A stretch of 7,223 nt of DNA from Chthoniobacter sp. (GTDB lineage: Bacteria > Verrucomicrobiota > Verrucomicrobiia > Chthoniobacterales > Chthoniobacteraceae), in the NCBI GenBank assembly GCA_025352865.1, contig JANXSB010000268.1, forward strand, positions 1-7,223, in the 5' to 3' direction. The notes beneath the pieces were generated by a model that made no database searches, had not been told where the DNA came from, and saw nothing but the letters and a program-made list of their open reading frames with translations. This document shows, piece by piece, positions 1-6,719 of the stretch; the stretch's first letter is position 1, and every line of letters begins with the position of its first letter. A program made the translations under genes and the position numbers.

Positions 1-1589
1 GCCCCGCCGGGAGGCGCACCGGGGCCGCCGAATTCCGCCACCGAGGTGAAAGCGCCCGTCTGGATGTTCACTTTGAACACCGTGCCGAAATCCGACGCAC
101 CACCACCGTTGGTCGTTCCCCAAAAAAATCCGGCACCGTCATCGCGCAAAGTGCATTCCGGGTAGGCACCCCGAGTCGAGCCACCGGTCCCGCTGAAATT
201 GCAGACGACGCTCAATTCACCGGTGGCAGGGTTCATTTTGAAGATCGTGCCGTAGTTATTCGGACCGCCGCGGATCGTGGTTCCCCACAAGAGTCCCCCC
301 GCGCCCTCGCTCAAGCCCGCAGCTGCGGCAAACGGACCGACTCCATCTGCCGCCCCGGTGAATTGGCGGAGCGTCGTCACCTGGCTGCTGACCGGATCGA
401 CTTGAAAGATCGTGCCGGTGTCCTGGTTTCCGCCGCGGCGCGTGGTGGCCAGCAATTTTCCCGCACCATCGTCAGCCAGTGTCGCATCGGGAAAATAACC
501 CAACCCTGGTCCGTAGGTGCCGGGAAAGTGCAGCACCGACGTAAATGCTCCGGTGCCGGGATCAATTTTGAAGAGAGTTCCGCCATCCTCGCTTCCCCCT
601 TTCGAGGTCGTGCCCCAAAGAAAACCAGCTCCATCCCGCACGAGCCCCGCCAAGGGTTCACTGCCTGGGGCCGCGCCCGTATTTCCGGTGAAGTCCACGA
701 TCTTCGTTAGCTCGCCGGTGGCGATCCGCACTTTAAAAACGGTGCCACAGAACTCGCTTCCGTTGTAATGCGCGGTGCTCCAAAAAAATCCCAGTCCGTC
801 CGCCACCAACTCGCTCTCGGGATCGGCTCCATCCGTATTTTCAAGTTCCGCCACGGTCGTCAAAACGCCCGTCGAGAGATTGATTTTGAAAATCGTCCCC
901 GCGCCATTCGCCCCGCCCTGGCTCGTCGTCCCCCAAAGAAATCCCGCGCCATCGCTGACCATCGCGCCCATCGGGTAAGCGCCGGGAACCGCTCCGTCAG
1001 CCCCGGTGAACTCGGCCAGAGTGGTGAGCGTGCCCGAGACGGGATCCAACTTGAAAACCGTGCCGATGTTCGCCGCTCCGCCTTGATGCGTGGTGCCCCA
1101 AAGAAAGCCGTGGCCATCGGAAACCAAGCCCGCAAACGGGTAGCGTCCTTTGATGACCGCTTCGCTCGCGGTGAAGTCGATCACCGTGCGGAATGCGCCC
1201 GTCGCCACTTCATATTTGTAAATCACTCCGCGGTTCTCGCTGCCGCCGCCATAATTCACGCCCCACAGAAATCCGCGCCCGTCGCTCGCCAGACCGCTTT
1301 TATGCGGGCTGAACGACGGCGGCAGCGAGGCGAGCGTCGTCATCGCCCCGCCCGCCGTCACCCGGTAAATCGCACCGTCCCCGTTCGCCCCGCCTTCACG
1401 CGAGACGCCGTAGAAATATCCATCGGAATGCCGGAGCAGCTTTGCCCTGCCCGGCTCCGTCGGGCCCAACTCAAAGGTCGTGATCGGCTCGTACGTGGGG
1501 ACATCCGCGGTGCTGACGGCGTGGAGGGCAGCCGTGAAAAAGGAAATGATCAGGAAGTGGCGCATCGCGGGTGTGAAATTTCGTGACAT
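1..1589 (-). CDS. Secreted GloVer tandem-repeat protein, C-terminus missing
   Basis: The minus strand is open without a stop for 529 codons and runs off the left edge. The product begins with a signal peptide (hydrophobic HFLIISFFTAALHAV at residues 11-25, likely cleavage near AVSTA/DV). It then carries nine repeats of 49-56 residues, each with a core like FLWGTT-x-GG-x5-GT-[IV]-FK followed by a TG-x-[LF]-T-x-[VL] strand. FLWG-type cores sit near residues 58, 107, 162, 217, 268, 323, 379, 433 and 488. This matches the Gloeobacter/Verrucomicrobia repeat family (GloVer, TIGR03803). Known verrucomicrobial members end in a PEP-CTERM sorting signal, but that end is outside the window. Repeats 5 (FFWSTA) and 7 (KLLATT) are degenerate. 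A beta-propeller-like or solenoid surface protein is plausible; no enzymatic residues are seen. The start at 1589 is 24 bases upstream of an alternative in-frame ATG at 1565, which gives a shorter, cleaner signal peptide (MRHFLIISFF). Neither start has a well-spaced ribosome binding site. Confidence 0.88.
   Translation of the reverse strand, partial: MSRNFTPAMRHFLIISFFTAALHAVSTADVPTYEPITTFELGPTEPGRAKLLRHSDGYFYGVSREGGANGDGAIYRVTAGGAMTTLASLPPSFSPHKSGLASDGRGFLWGVNYGGGSENRGVIYKYEVATGAFRTVIDFTASEAVIKGRYPFAGLVSDGHGFLWGTTHQGGAANIGTVFKLDPVSGTLTTLAEFTGADGAVPGAYPMGAMVSDGAGFLWGTTSQGGANGAGTIFKINLSTGVLTTVAELENTDGADPESELVADGLGFFWSTAHYNGSEFCGTVFKVRIATGELTKIVDFTGNTGAAPGSEPLAGLVRDGAGFLWGTTSKGGSEDGGTLFKIDPGTGAFTSVLHFPGTYGPGLGYFPDATLADDGAGKLLATTRRGGNQDTGTIFQVDPVSSQVTTLRQFTGAADGVGPFAAAAGLSEGAGGLLWGTTIRGGPNNYGTIFKMNPATGELSVVCNFSGTGGSTRGAYPECTLRDDGAGFFWGTTNGGGASDFGTVFKVNIQTGAFTSVAEFGGPGAPPGG
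3..1418 (-). repeat. Nine GloVer coding repeats (49-56 codons each)
   Basis: Within the minus-strand gene, a unit of about 150-170 bp recurs nine times. On the plus strand each unit is marked by a block resembling CCCCAAAGAAATCC, the complement of the FLWG codons; one instance, encoding residues 107-110, is at 1260-1271. Spacing between cores is 49, 55, 55, 51, 55, 56, 54 and 55 residues. DNA-level similarity is clear between some units (for example those with cores near residues 162, 217 and 323) and weaker for the first, fifth and seventh. The array may continue past the left edge. Confidence 0.85.
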
Positions 1590-1752
1590 GCACTGAACTG
1601 GCTCCCGCCCGCGTCGTCAACGCGGAGGGCTTCCCGGTGATCTGGACGCGTGCCGATGATCTCGGAACGGAATCCGCGAAGATGGTTTGTTCATTCGTCC
1701 GAGGCGACCTAGCATCCCGCGCTTTCCATTTTCAACACAACCGCAGCGCACC
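1590..1752. other. Divergent intergenic region with putative promoters
   Basis: This 163-bp spacer separates two divergently transcribed genes, so it should contain both promoters. On the plus strand TTGTTC (1687-1692) and TAGCAT (1710-1715) lie 17 bp apart, 37 bp before the 1753 start. They match only 3/6 and 4/6 of the sigma-70 consensus, so this is a weak candidate. A small hairpin (CCGCGT 1609-1614 with ACGCGG 1620-1625, 5-nt loop) falls in the presumed leader of the minus-strand gene. No operator-like repeat was recognised. Confidence 0.3.
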
Positions 1753-2106
1753 ATGACCGACACCGCCCTGACCACCGTCAACTTCGACATTTCCAATGAA
1801 CCGCTGCCCTCCGACCCGAGCGCGAATCCGTTCAAACTCGTGGTCGATCCGGTGATGCGGGTGCGGTTGCGGCGGGCGCTTTTCGACATGATCGAAAGCC
1901 ACGATCAGGAGCTCGCCCGCTACGTCGGCGAGGGCAGCCTCGCGCTGGAGAGCTACAAGGAATACATCGAACTTTTCGCGCACAGTCTGAAGCAGACGAT
2001 GAGCAGCACCGAGGGCGTGGCATATCTGCTGCAGGCGTGCGGCTTCGAGGTGAAAAAGGAGGACATCAATCTCCAGCCGGAGACGCGCTGGAAAGTGCAG
2101 CGGTAG
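1753..2106 (+). CDS. Conserved-looking hypothetical protein, 117 aa
   Basis: I do not recognise this family. The product is small, soluble and acidic to neutral, with no signal peptide or membrane segment. Residues 1-28 are polar and probably disordered. Residues 29-97 look helical and amphipathic (VMRVRLRRALFDMIESH, then SYKEYIELFAHSLKQTM, then EGVAYLLQACGF), with one cysteine at position 96. The charged tail ends ETRWKVQR. The chosen ATG at 1753 begins MTDTALTTVNF. A start at 1687 would add 22 Arg/Pro-rich residues that look like untranslated leader. There is no Shine-Dalgarno sequence ahead of it (CGCACCATG). It lies 118 bp before sufT on the same strand and is probably the first gene of that operon, so a role linked to its neighbours is possible but unproven. 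Codon usage is GC-rich like the neighbours, supporting a real gene. Confidence 0.72.
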   Translation: MTDTALTTVNFDISNEPLPSDPSANPFKLVVDPVMRVRLRRALFDMIESHDQELARYVGEGSLALESYKEYIELFAHSLKQTMSSTEGVAYLLQACGFEVKKEDINLQPETRWKVQR

Positions 2107-2112
2107 GGGAAA

Positions 2113-2219
2113 TGGATGGTTGGATTGGTGGATGATTGGAGGACACTCCAAGCTCACGCATCCCTCATCCATTCATCCATTCATCCATTCATCCAGCCAT
2201 CCGGCCATCCGGCCATCCA
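2113..2219. repeat. CATCC octamer array with complementary upstream arm
   Basis: From 2166 to 2219 an 8-base unit repeats 6.75 times in strict phase: CATCCATT three times, CATCCAGC once, CATCCGGC twice, then CATCCA. Upstream, 2113-2139 is rich in the complementary motif (TGGATGG, TTGGATTGG, TGGATGATTGG), so the spacer can fold back on itself imperfectly across a 26-base loop. The array stops 5 bases before the sufT start and leaves no room for a Shine-Dalgarno sequence. It is translatable in frame with sufT, but the result is low-complexity (IHPFIHSSSHP) and is not part of the SufT family. Confidence 0.85.
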
Positions 2220-2224
2220 CACCC

Positions 2225-2770
2225 ATGTCTGACCCGACTTACATCCCACTCACCCGCGACGTCGAAGCGATCCGCATCCCGATGGGCGACGCCCTCACGC
2301 TGACCGCGGGCTCGGAGGTGATGATCACCCAGGCGCTCGGTGGCAGCTTCACGGTGCTCGTCGCGAACCAGTCCGGCCTTTTTCGCATCAAGGGCGCGGA
2401 CGGCGACGCGCTGGGCAGAGAAGTCACGACTGGCGGTGCGGCGGCGGACGGGCCGTTCGACGAGGCGCAGGTGTGGGCGCAGCTTCGCGAGTGCTATGAC
2501 CCGGAGATTCCGGTGAACATCGTCGATCTCGGGCTGATTTATTCCGTCGAGGTGACGGACGACGCGAGCGGCAAGGGAAAAGCCGTGGGCGTGAAAATGA
2601 CGCTCACCGCGCCGGGCTGTGGGATGGGTCCATCGCTCGCCGCGGATGCGGAGCAGCGCATCCTCAGCGTCGCCGGCGTGGCGCGGGCGAACGTGGAACT
2701 GGTCTGGGATCCGCCGTGGTCGCCCGAGCGCATCTCGCCCGCCGGGCGGGAGAAATTGGGGATGGAATGA
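2225..2770 (+). CDS. sufT: Fe-S cluster assembly protein SufT (DUF59/MIP18-type)
   Basis: SufT proteins act in the cytoplasm in iron-sulfur cluster assembly or maturation of Fe-S enzymes; the exact biochemical step is not settled. This 181-aa product has both parts expected of the family. Residues 11-64 form the SufT-specific N-terminal region (TRDVEAIRIPMGDALTL, then ITQALGGSFTVLV and a GADGDALG end). Residues 80-160 form the DUF59 domain, with DPEIPVNIVDLGLIY at 92-106 and TLTAPGCGMGP at 126-136 including the conserved Cys132. WDPPWSPERIS at 161-171 closes the domain. The ATG at 2225 is chosen because it starts just before family-like sequence; an in-frame start at 2120 would translate the octamer repeat. 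No Shine-Dalgarno sequence is present. No sufBCDS genes are in the window. The stop overlaps the next start (ATGA), so expression is probably coupled to the nucleotidyltransferase. Confidence 0.92.
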   Translation: MSDPTYIPLTRDVEAIRIPMGDALTLTAGSEVMITQALGGSFTVLVANQSGLFRIKGADGDALGREVTTGGAAADGPFDEAQVWAQLRECYDPEIPVNIVDLGLIYSVEVTDDASGKGKAVGVKMTLTAPGCGMGPSLAADAEQRILSVAGVARANVELVWDPPWSPERISPAGREKLGME

Positions 2771-3720
2771 GCGGTTCGATGACACCCATTCGCACCGCAT
2801 TTGTCCTCGGTGCCGGCCTCGGCACGCGCCTGCGCGCGATCACGCTGCGCCGGCCAAAGCCGCTTATCCCCGTCGTCAACCGCCCGCTCATTTCCTACGC
2901 ATTCGAGCGTCTGACCGGCGCGGGGATCGACCGCCTCGTGGTGAACACGCACTGGCAGGCCGAGCGCTATGCGGAGTTTTTTCCGGAGAAAAGCTACGGC
3001 GCGGCGGATCTGTTTTTCCGCCATGAATTTCCCGAGGTGCTCGAAACCGCGGGCGGCATCTGGAACGTGCGCGACCTGCTCCGCGACGAACCGTTCATCG
3101 TTTTCAACGGCGACATTTTCACCGACCTCCCGCTGGAGCCTGCGCTGCGCGCGCACCGCGAGCGCGGCTATGAAGTGACCATGATCCTCCGCTCGCACGG
3201 CGGCCCGCTGCAGGTCGGCTGCGACACCGCGAGCGGCCTCGTCACCGACATCGCCCGCCCGCCCGAGCACGCCACTGGGCCGCGTTTTCTTTTCACCGGC
3301 ATCTACATCGTCAGCCCGGAATTCATCCGCCGCATCCCGCCCGCGACGAAGATCAGCGTCGTCCCGATTTTTTTGGAAATGATCCGCACCGGCGCGAAGC
3401 TCGGCGGCATCGTCATCGACGGCGGGGACTGGTGGGATCTTGGTTCGCGCGAGCAGTACCTCGCCGTGCATGCGGACATCGCTGTGCGCGGAGTGCGGAG
3501 CGCGGAGTGGATTCATCGCGCCGCGCACGTCGCGCCGGACGCGCAGCTTTCCGGCGCGACCGCTGTTGCAGCGGGAGCGCGCATCGGCGCGGGCGCGCGG
3601 CTGCACGACTGCATCGTGTGGGAAAACGCCGAGGTCGCGCCCGGTGCGGAGCTAACCCGCTGCATTGTCACCCGGGCCGCGCGCGCCGAGGGCACGCACA
3701 CCGATCACGACTTCGCCTGA
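2767..3720 (+). CDS. murU: MurU-like sugar-1-phosphate nucleotidyltransferase with C-terminal beta-helix
   Basis: This 317-aa protein should join an NTP to a sugar 1-phosphate, giving NDP-sugar and pyrophosphate. Residues 11-235 are the nucleotidyltransferase fold: the G-rich loop GAGLGTRLR (15-23), PKPLIPV (30-36), ETAGG (93-97), the metal-binding NGDIFTD (114-120, Asp116) and WWDLGS (222-227, Asp224). The ETAGG and NGD context resembles MurU, the MurNAc-1-P uridylyltransferase, and the next gene is an AmgK-like kinase, as in Pseudomonas putida. Unlike P. putida MurU (about 223 aa), it has about 70 extra residues (248-310) of left-handed beta-helix hexapeptide type (AHVAPDAQLSGATAV, then ARIGAGARLHDCIVWENAEV). 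Mannose- or glucose-1-phosphate nucleotidyltransferases also have such tails, so the substrate is uncertain. The start at 2767 overlaps the sufT stop as ATGA and has purine-rich GGGGA at 2757-2761. A start at 2779 (MTPIRTAF) is possible. Confidence 0.85.
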   Translation: MSGSMTPIRTAFVLGAGLGTRLRAITLRRPKPLIPVVNRPLISYAFERLTGAGIDRLVVNTHWQAERYAEFFPEKSYGAADLFFRHEFPEVLETAGGIWNVRDLLRDEPFIVFNGDIFTDLPLEPALRAHRERGYEVTMILRSHGGPLQVGCDTASGLVTDIARPPEHATGPRFLFTGIYIVSPEFIRRIPPATKISVVPIFLEMIRTGAKLGGIVIDGGDWWDLGSREQYLAVHADIAVRGVRSAEWIHRAAHVAPDAQLSGATAVAAGARIGAGARLHDCIVWENAEVAPGAELTRCIVTRAARAEGTHTDHDFA

Positions 3721-3734
3721 CCTTTTTCCACGCC

Positions 3735-4682
3735 ATGCCCAGCGCCCGCCATCCCCACGCCGTCTCCGTCCTCCCCATTGAAAAGGGCGGCTCGGGCCGC
3801 AAATTCTGGCGCATGCACGTCGGCGGGCAGTCGCTCATCCTCGTGCGCTACGGCGAGGACCGCCCGGAGAACAAACACTTCGTCGCCATCGCCCGCTTTC
3901 TCGCCAGCGTCGGCGTGCGCGTGCCGGTCACTTATTTTCATGATGAAACCGAGGGGCTCATCGTCATGGAGGACGCCGGCGAGACCGACCTCTGGAGCCA
4001 CCGCCACGACCCGTGGCCGCAGCGCCGCGCGCTCTACCAGCGCACGCTCGACCAGGCGCTCATCCTCCACACGCAGGCGCACCGCGCACCCGGCGCGGAC
4101 ACGCTGAAAATTTTGCAGCCCGTCTTCGACGCCGCGCTCTACCGCTGGGAGCAGGACTACTTTTTCGAGCACTGCCTCGGTCGGCATTTCGGCCTCGCGG
4201 AAAAAGACTGGTCGCCCGCAAAGCCGCGCCTGCACGAGATTGCCGGGCATTTGGGAAAACAGCCGCGCTGCCTCGTGCATCGCGATTTCCAAAGCCAGAA
4301 CATCATCATCCGCGACGGCGAAGTCTGCCTCATCGACTTCCAAGGGCTGCGCCCCGGCCTCGCGCAGTACGACATCGCCTCGCTGCTCCTTGATCCCTAC
4401 GTCACGCTCACCGCCGCGGAGCGCGAGGAACTGCTCTCCCACTACCTCAGCGGCCTGCACGGCCCCGGTCGCCACGAGGCCCCCGGTTTCCGCGCGCTCT
4501 ACGATCTCTGCGCGATGCAGCGACTCATGCAGGCGCTCGGTGCCTACGGCAAACTCGGCCACGCCGACGGCCGTGCCGCTTTTCTCGACCACATCCCCGC
4601 CGCGCTGCGCTCGCTGCGCGAAGTCCTCGCTACCATCCCCGGCCTCGACGGACTGCGCGCGGTGCTCAACGGCTTGCGGTGA
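3735..4682 (+). CDS. amgK: AmgK-like anomeric sugar kinase (aminoglycoside phosphotransferase family)
   Basis: This 315-aa cytoplasmic protein has the APH/choline-kinase fold. A nucleotide-binding loop lies at 14-27 (PIEKGGSGRKFWRM), the hinge region is MEDAGETDL (78-86), the catalytic loop is HRDFQSQN (182-189, Asp184 as presumed base), and the metal site is IDFQG (200-204, Asp201). DIASLLLDPY (213-222) follows, as in AmgK proteins. AmgK phosphorylates MurNAc and GlcNAc at the anomeric position, supplying MurU in a salvage path that bypasses MurA. The adjacent MurU-like gene, 14 bp upstream on the same strand, supports this role. True aminoglycoside resistance is unlikely given the context. 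The ATG at 3735 is chosen because upstream in-frame sequence is an Arg-rich shadow of the previous gene; CCACGCC precedes it, without a Shine-Dalgarno sequence. Substrate is inferred from family and neighbour only. Confidence 0.85.
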   Translation: MPSARHPHAVSVLPIEKGGSGRKFWRMHVGGQSLILVRYGEDRPENKHFVAIARFLASVGVRVPVTYFHDETEGLIVMEDAGETDLWSHRHDPWPQRRALYQRTLDQALILHTQAHRAPGADTLKILQPVFDAALYRWEQDYFFEHCLGRHFGLAEKDWSPAKPRLHEIAGHLGKQPRCLVHRDFQSQNIIIRDGEVCLIDFQGLRPGLAQYDIASLLLDPYVTLTAAEREELLSHYLSGLHGPGRHEAPGFRALYDLCAMQRLMQALGAYGKLGHADGRAAFLDHIPAALRSLREVLATIPGLDGLRAVLNGLR

Positions 4683-4704
4683 ACCCATCGCGCATTTTTC
4701 GGGA

Positions 4705-4795
4705 GAACGCGAAACACGCGGAAGGTTCGCGAAAAAGTGCGAAAGGAAGGAATTTTTCGCGGCCTTTTGCGAACCTTTCCGCGTGTTTTGCGTTC
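4705..4795. repeat. Long inverted repeat, possible terminator or dispersed palindrome
   Basis: Arm 4705-4730 (GAACGCGAAACACGCGGAAGG, then TTCGC) pairs with 4769-4795. In RNA this gives about 26 base pairs with one G-U wobble (4711 with 4789) and one bulged U near 4776-4778. The loop contains a second pairing, GAAAAA (4731-4736) with TTTTTC (4753-4758), and CGCGAAAAA/TTTTTCGCG extends it as an alternative to the outer stem. The structure starts 22 bp after the kinase stop and ends 57 bp before the cytochrome start. It could end operon transcription, although no U-tract follows the outer stem, or it could be a member of a dispersed palindromic family. Confidence 0.75.
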
Positions 4796-4852
4796 GCGTC
4801 TATCCCGCCCGCCCGACTAAGAAACCCACTCGCACGCCGGTCATCCGCACGC

Positions 4853-6703
4853 ATGTGTTTCCGCTTTTTCATCCTCGTCTGCACCCTCGCGTTTACGCGA
4901 GCGGGCGCGGCGGATTTTGCGAAAGACGTGCGCCCGGTGCTGGAGACTTTCTGCTTCAAGTGCCACGGCGCGGAGAAGGCGAAGGCCGGCGTGAAGCTGC
5001 ACGAGACCAGCGACCTCGCGGCGCTCTACCGCGATCCGGTGATGTGGGACAAAGTCCTCGTCGAACTCCGCGACGAGGCGATGCCGCCGGACAAACCGCA
5101 GCCGAGCGCGGATGAGCGCAACCGTGTCATCGCCTGGCTCGACCGCACGCTCAATGACCCAGATCCCGCGTCCGCCCCGCGCGATCCCGGCAAGCCCGTG
5201 CTCCACCGGCTGAGCAAACAGGAATACAACCACACCATCCGCGACCTGCTCGGCATCGACTCGCATCCCGCCGACGAGTTCCCACCCGACGGCGGCGGCG
5301 GCGGCGGTTTCGACAATAACTCCGCGACGCTTTTTACCCCGCCGGTGCTCGTGGAAAAGTATCTCGCCGTCGCCGCGAAGCTGCTCGCCGCGACGAAGCC
5401 CGAGCGGCTCATCGCCGTGCGCGCGGGTCCGGTGCTGACGAAGACCGACGCGGCGCGGACGAACATCTCGCGCTTCGTCGCCCGCGCTTTCCGCCGGCCC
5501 GTCGAGCCCGCGCAGATCGAACTGCTGCTGAAACTTTTTGCGCAGTCCGACGCGCGCGGCGAATCATTCGACGACGCCGTGCGCTACGCCCTGCGCGGCG
5601 TGCTCGTCTCGCCGGATTTTCTTTTCCGCGTGGAGGTGCCGCGCGGGCTGAACGCCTCGCCGATCAGCGACTACGAACTCGCCAGCCGCCTTTCATACTT
5701 CCTCTGGTCGAGCATGCCGGACGACGAACTTTTCCGCGTGACCTACGCCGGCACGCTGCGCCAGCCCGCCGTGCTCGAGGCGCAGGTGAAGCGCATGCTC
5801 CTCGATCCCAAGGCCCGCGCCTTCGCAGAAAACTTCGCCGGCCAGTGGCTGAGGGTCGATGAACTCACCACCTCCGCGCAGCCCGACGCCAAGCGCTTTC
5901 CCGACTACACGCCCGCCCTCCGCGACGCCATGCTCGCCGAGCCGATCGAGTTTTTCCACGCGCTCGTGCGCGAAAACGGCAGCCTGCTTCGCCTGCTCGA
6001 CGCCGACTACACCTACGCGAACGAACCGCTCGCGAAACTCTACGGCCTTGACGGAGTGACCGGCGCAAAGTTTCAGCGCATCGCGTTGAAAGACCGCAAT
6101 CGCGGCGGCGTCGCCACGATGGGCGCGGTGCTCACGCTCACCTCGTACCCGCGCCGCACCAGCCCCGTGCTGCGCGGCAAATGGATCCTCGAACAAATCC
6201 TCGGCACACCGCCGCCCGCTCCGCCGCCGCTCGTCGAGAGCCTGCCGACGAACGACAAACCGAAGGACGGCCTGACGCTGCGGCAGCAGTTGGAAAAGCA
6301 TCGCACGAAAGAAGAATGCGCCGGCTGCCACAAGCGCATGGACCCGCTCGGCTTTGGCTTGGAAAACTTCGACGCCATCGGCCGCTGGCGCACCACCATC
6401 TCCGACCAGCCGGTCGATGCGACGGGTGAAATGGTCACCGGCGAAAAGTTCAATGGCCCCGCCGAGATGAAAGCGATTTTGCTGAAACACAAAGATGTCT
6501 TCGCCCGCAACGTGACCGAGAAAATGTACGCCTACGCGCTCAACCGCGGTATCGAGAGCTACGACGTGCCCACCGTCCGCCACACCGCGAAACTGCTGAC
6601 GTCCGCCGACTATCGGGTGGACACGTTGGTCCTCGAAATCGTGAAAAGTTATCCGTTTCAAAACCGCCGTGGCACTGCCGCTGTAGCGACCACCAATCCA
6701 TGA
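4853..6703 (+). CDS. Secreted di-heme cytochrome-like protein (DUF1587/1592/1588/1585)
   Basis: This 616-aa product belongs to the multi-domain Planctomycete-cytochrome-C family. A signal peptide covers residues 1-19 (MCFRFFILVCTLAF, cleavage near AGA/AD). Residues 20-100 are the cytochrome-like domain, with heme motif CFKCH at 34-38 and a candidate distal Met in AMPPD (77). Residues 116-160 fit DUF1587 (LHRLSKQEYNHTIRDLLGI). Residues 200-260 fit DUF1595 (FVARAFRRPVEP). Residues 270-395 fit DUF1592 (YELASRLSYFLWSSMPDDEL). Residues 410-512 fit DUF1588, with a second heme motif CAGCH at 489-493 followed by MDPLGFGLENFD. Residues 530-602 fit DUF1585. The protein is short for the family because little separates DUF1587 from DUF1595. 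Its role is unknown; an exported electron-transfer or oxidative function is inferred. The GTG at 4679 would add 58 residues translated from the inverted repeat and hide the signal peptide, so 4853 is preferred. A DUF1552 gene follows. Confidence 0.93.
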   Translation: MCFRFFILVCTLAFTRAGAADFAKDVRPVLETFCFKCHGAEKAKAGVKLHETSDLAALYRDPVMWDKVLVELRDEAMPPDKPQPSADERNRVIAWLDRTLNDPDPASAPRDPGKPVLHRLSKQEYNHTIRDLLGIDSHPADEFPPDGGGGGGFDNNSATLFTPPVLVEKYLAVAAKLLAATKPERLIAVRAGPVLTKTDAARTNISRFVARAFRRPVEPAQIELLLKLFAQSDARGESFDDAVRYALRGVLVSPDFLFRVEVPRGLNASPISDYELASRLSYFLWSSMPDDELFRVTYAGTLRQPAVLEAQVKRMLLDPKARAFAENFAGQWLRVDELTTSAQPDAKRFPDYTPALRDAMLAEPIEFFHALVRENGSLLRLLDADYTYANEPLAKLYGLDGVTGAKFQRIALKDRNRGGVATMGAVLTLTSYPRRTSPVLRGKWILEQILGTPPPAPPPLVESLPTNDKPKDGLTLRQQLEKHRTKEECAGCHKRMDPLGFGLENFDAIGRWRTTISDQPVDATGEMVTGEKFNGPAEMKAILLKHKDVFARNVTEKMYAYALNRGIESYDVPTVRHTAKLLTSADYRVDTLVLEIVKSYPFQNRRGTAAVATTNP

Positions 6704-6719
6704 ACCCGCTCACATTCCT

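Noticed and set aside
768..1586. 272-codon plus-strand ORF opposite the GloVer gene
   Set aside because: It is Arg/Ala-rich without any recognisable domain and mirrors the repeats of the minus-strand gene, which has a signal peptide and family motifs.
1687..1715. TTGTTC-17 bp-TAGCAT promoter
   Set aside because: Spacing is good but the boxes match the consensus only 3/6 and 4/6, so it is noted in the spacer entry and not called as a promoter.
2539..3606. 355-codon minus-strand ORF
   Set aside because: It is antisense to sufT and the nucleotidyltransferase, low in hydrophobic structure, and explained by high GC content.
3735..4682. Aminoglycoside-resistance kinase
   Set aside because: The fold is shared, but the adjacent nucleotidyltransferase and the AmgK-like IDFQ/DIASLL context favour a sugar kinase.
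3705..4688. 327-codon minus-strand ORF
   Set aside because: It is the antisense shadow of the kinase gene; the plus strand carries clear HRD and IDF motifs.
4679..4852. GTG start adding 58 residues to the cytochrome protein
   Set aside because: The extension is translated through the inverted repeat and would bury the signal peptide that starts at 4853.
5693..6661. 322-codon minus-strand ORF
   Set aside because: It is antisense to the cytochrome gene, with no family features.
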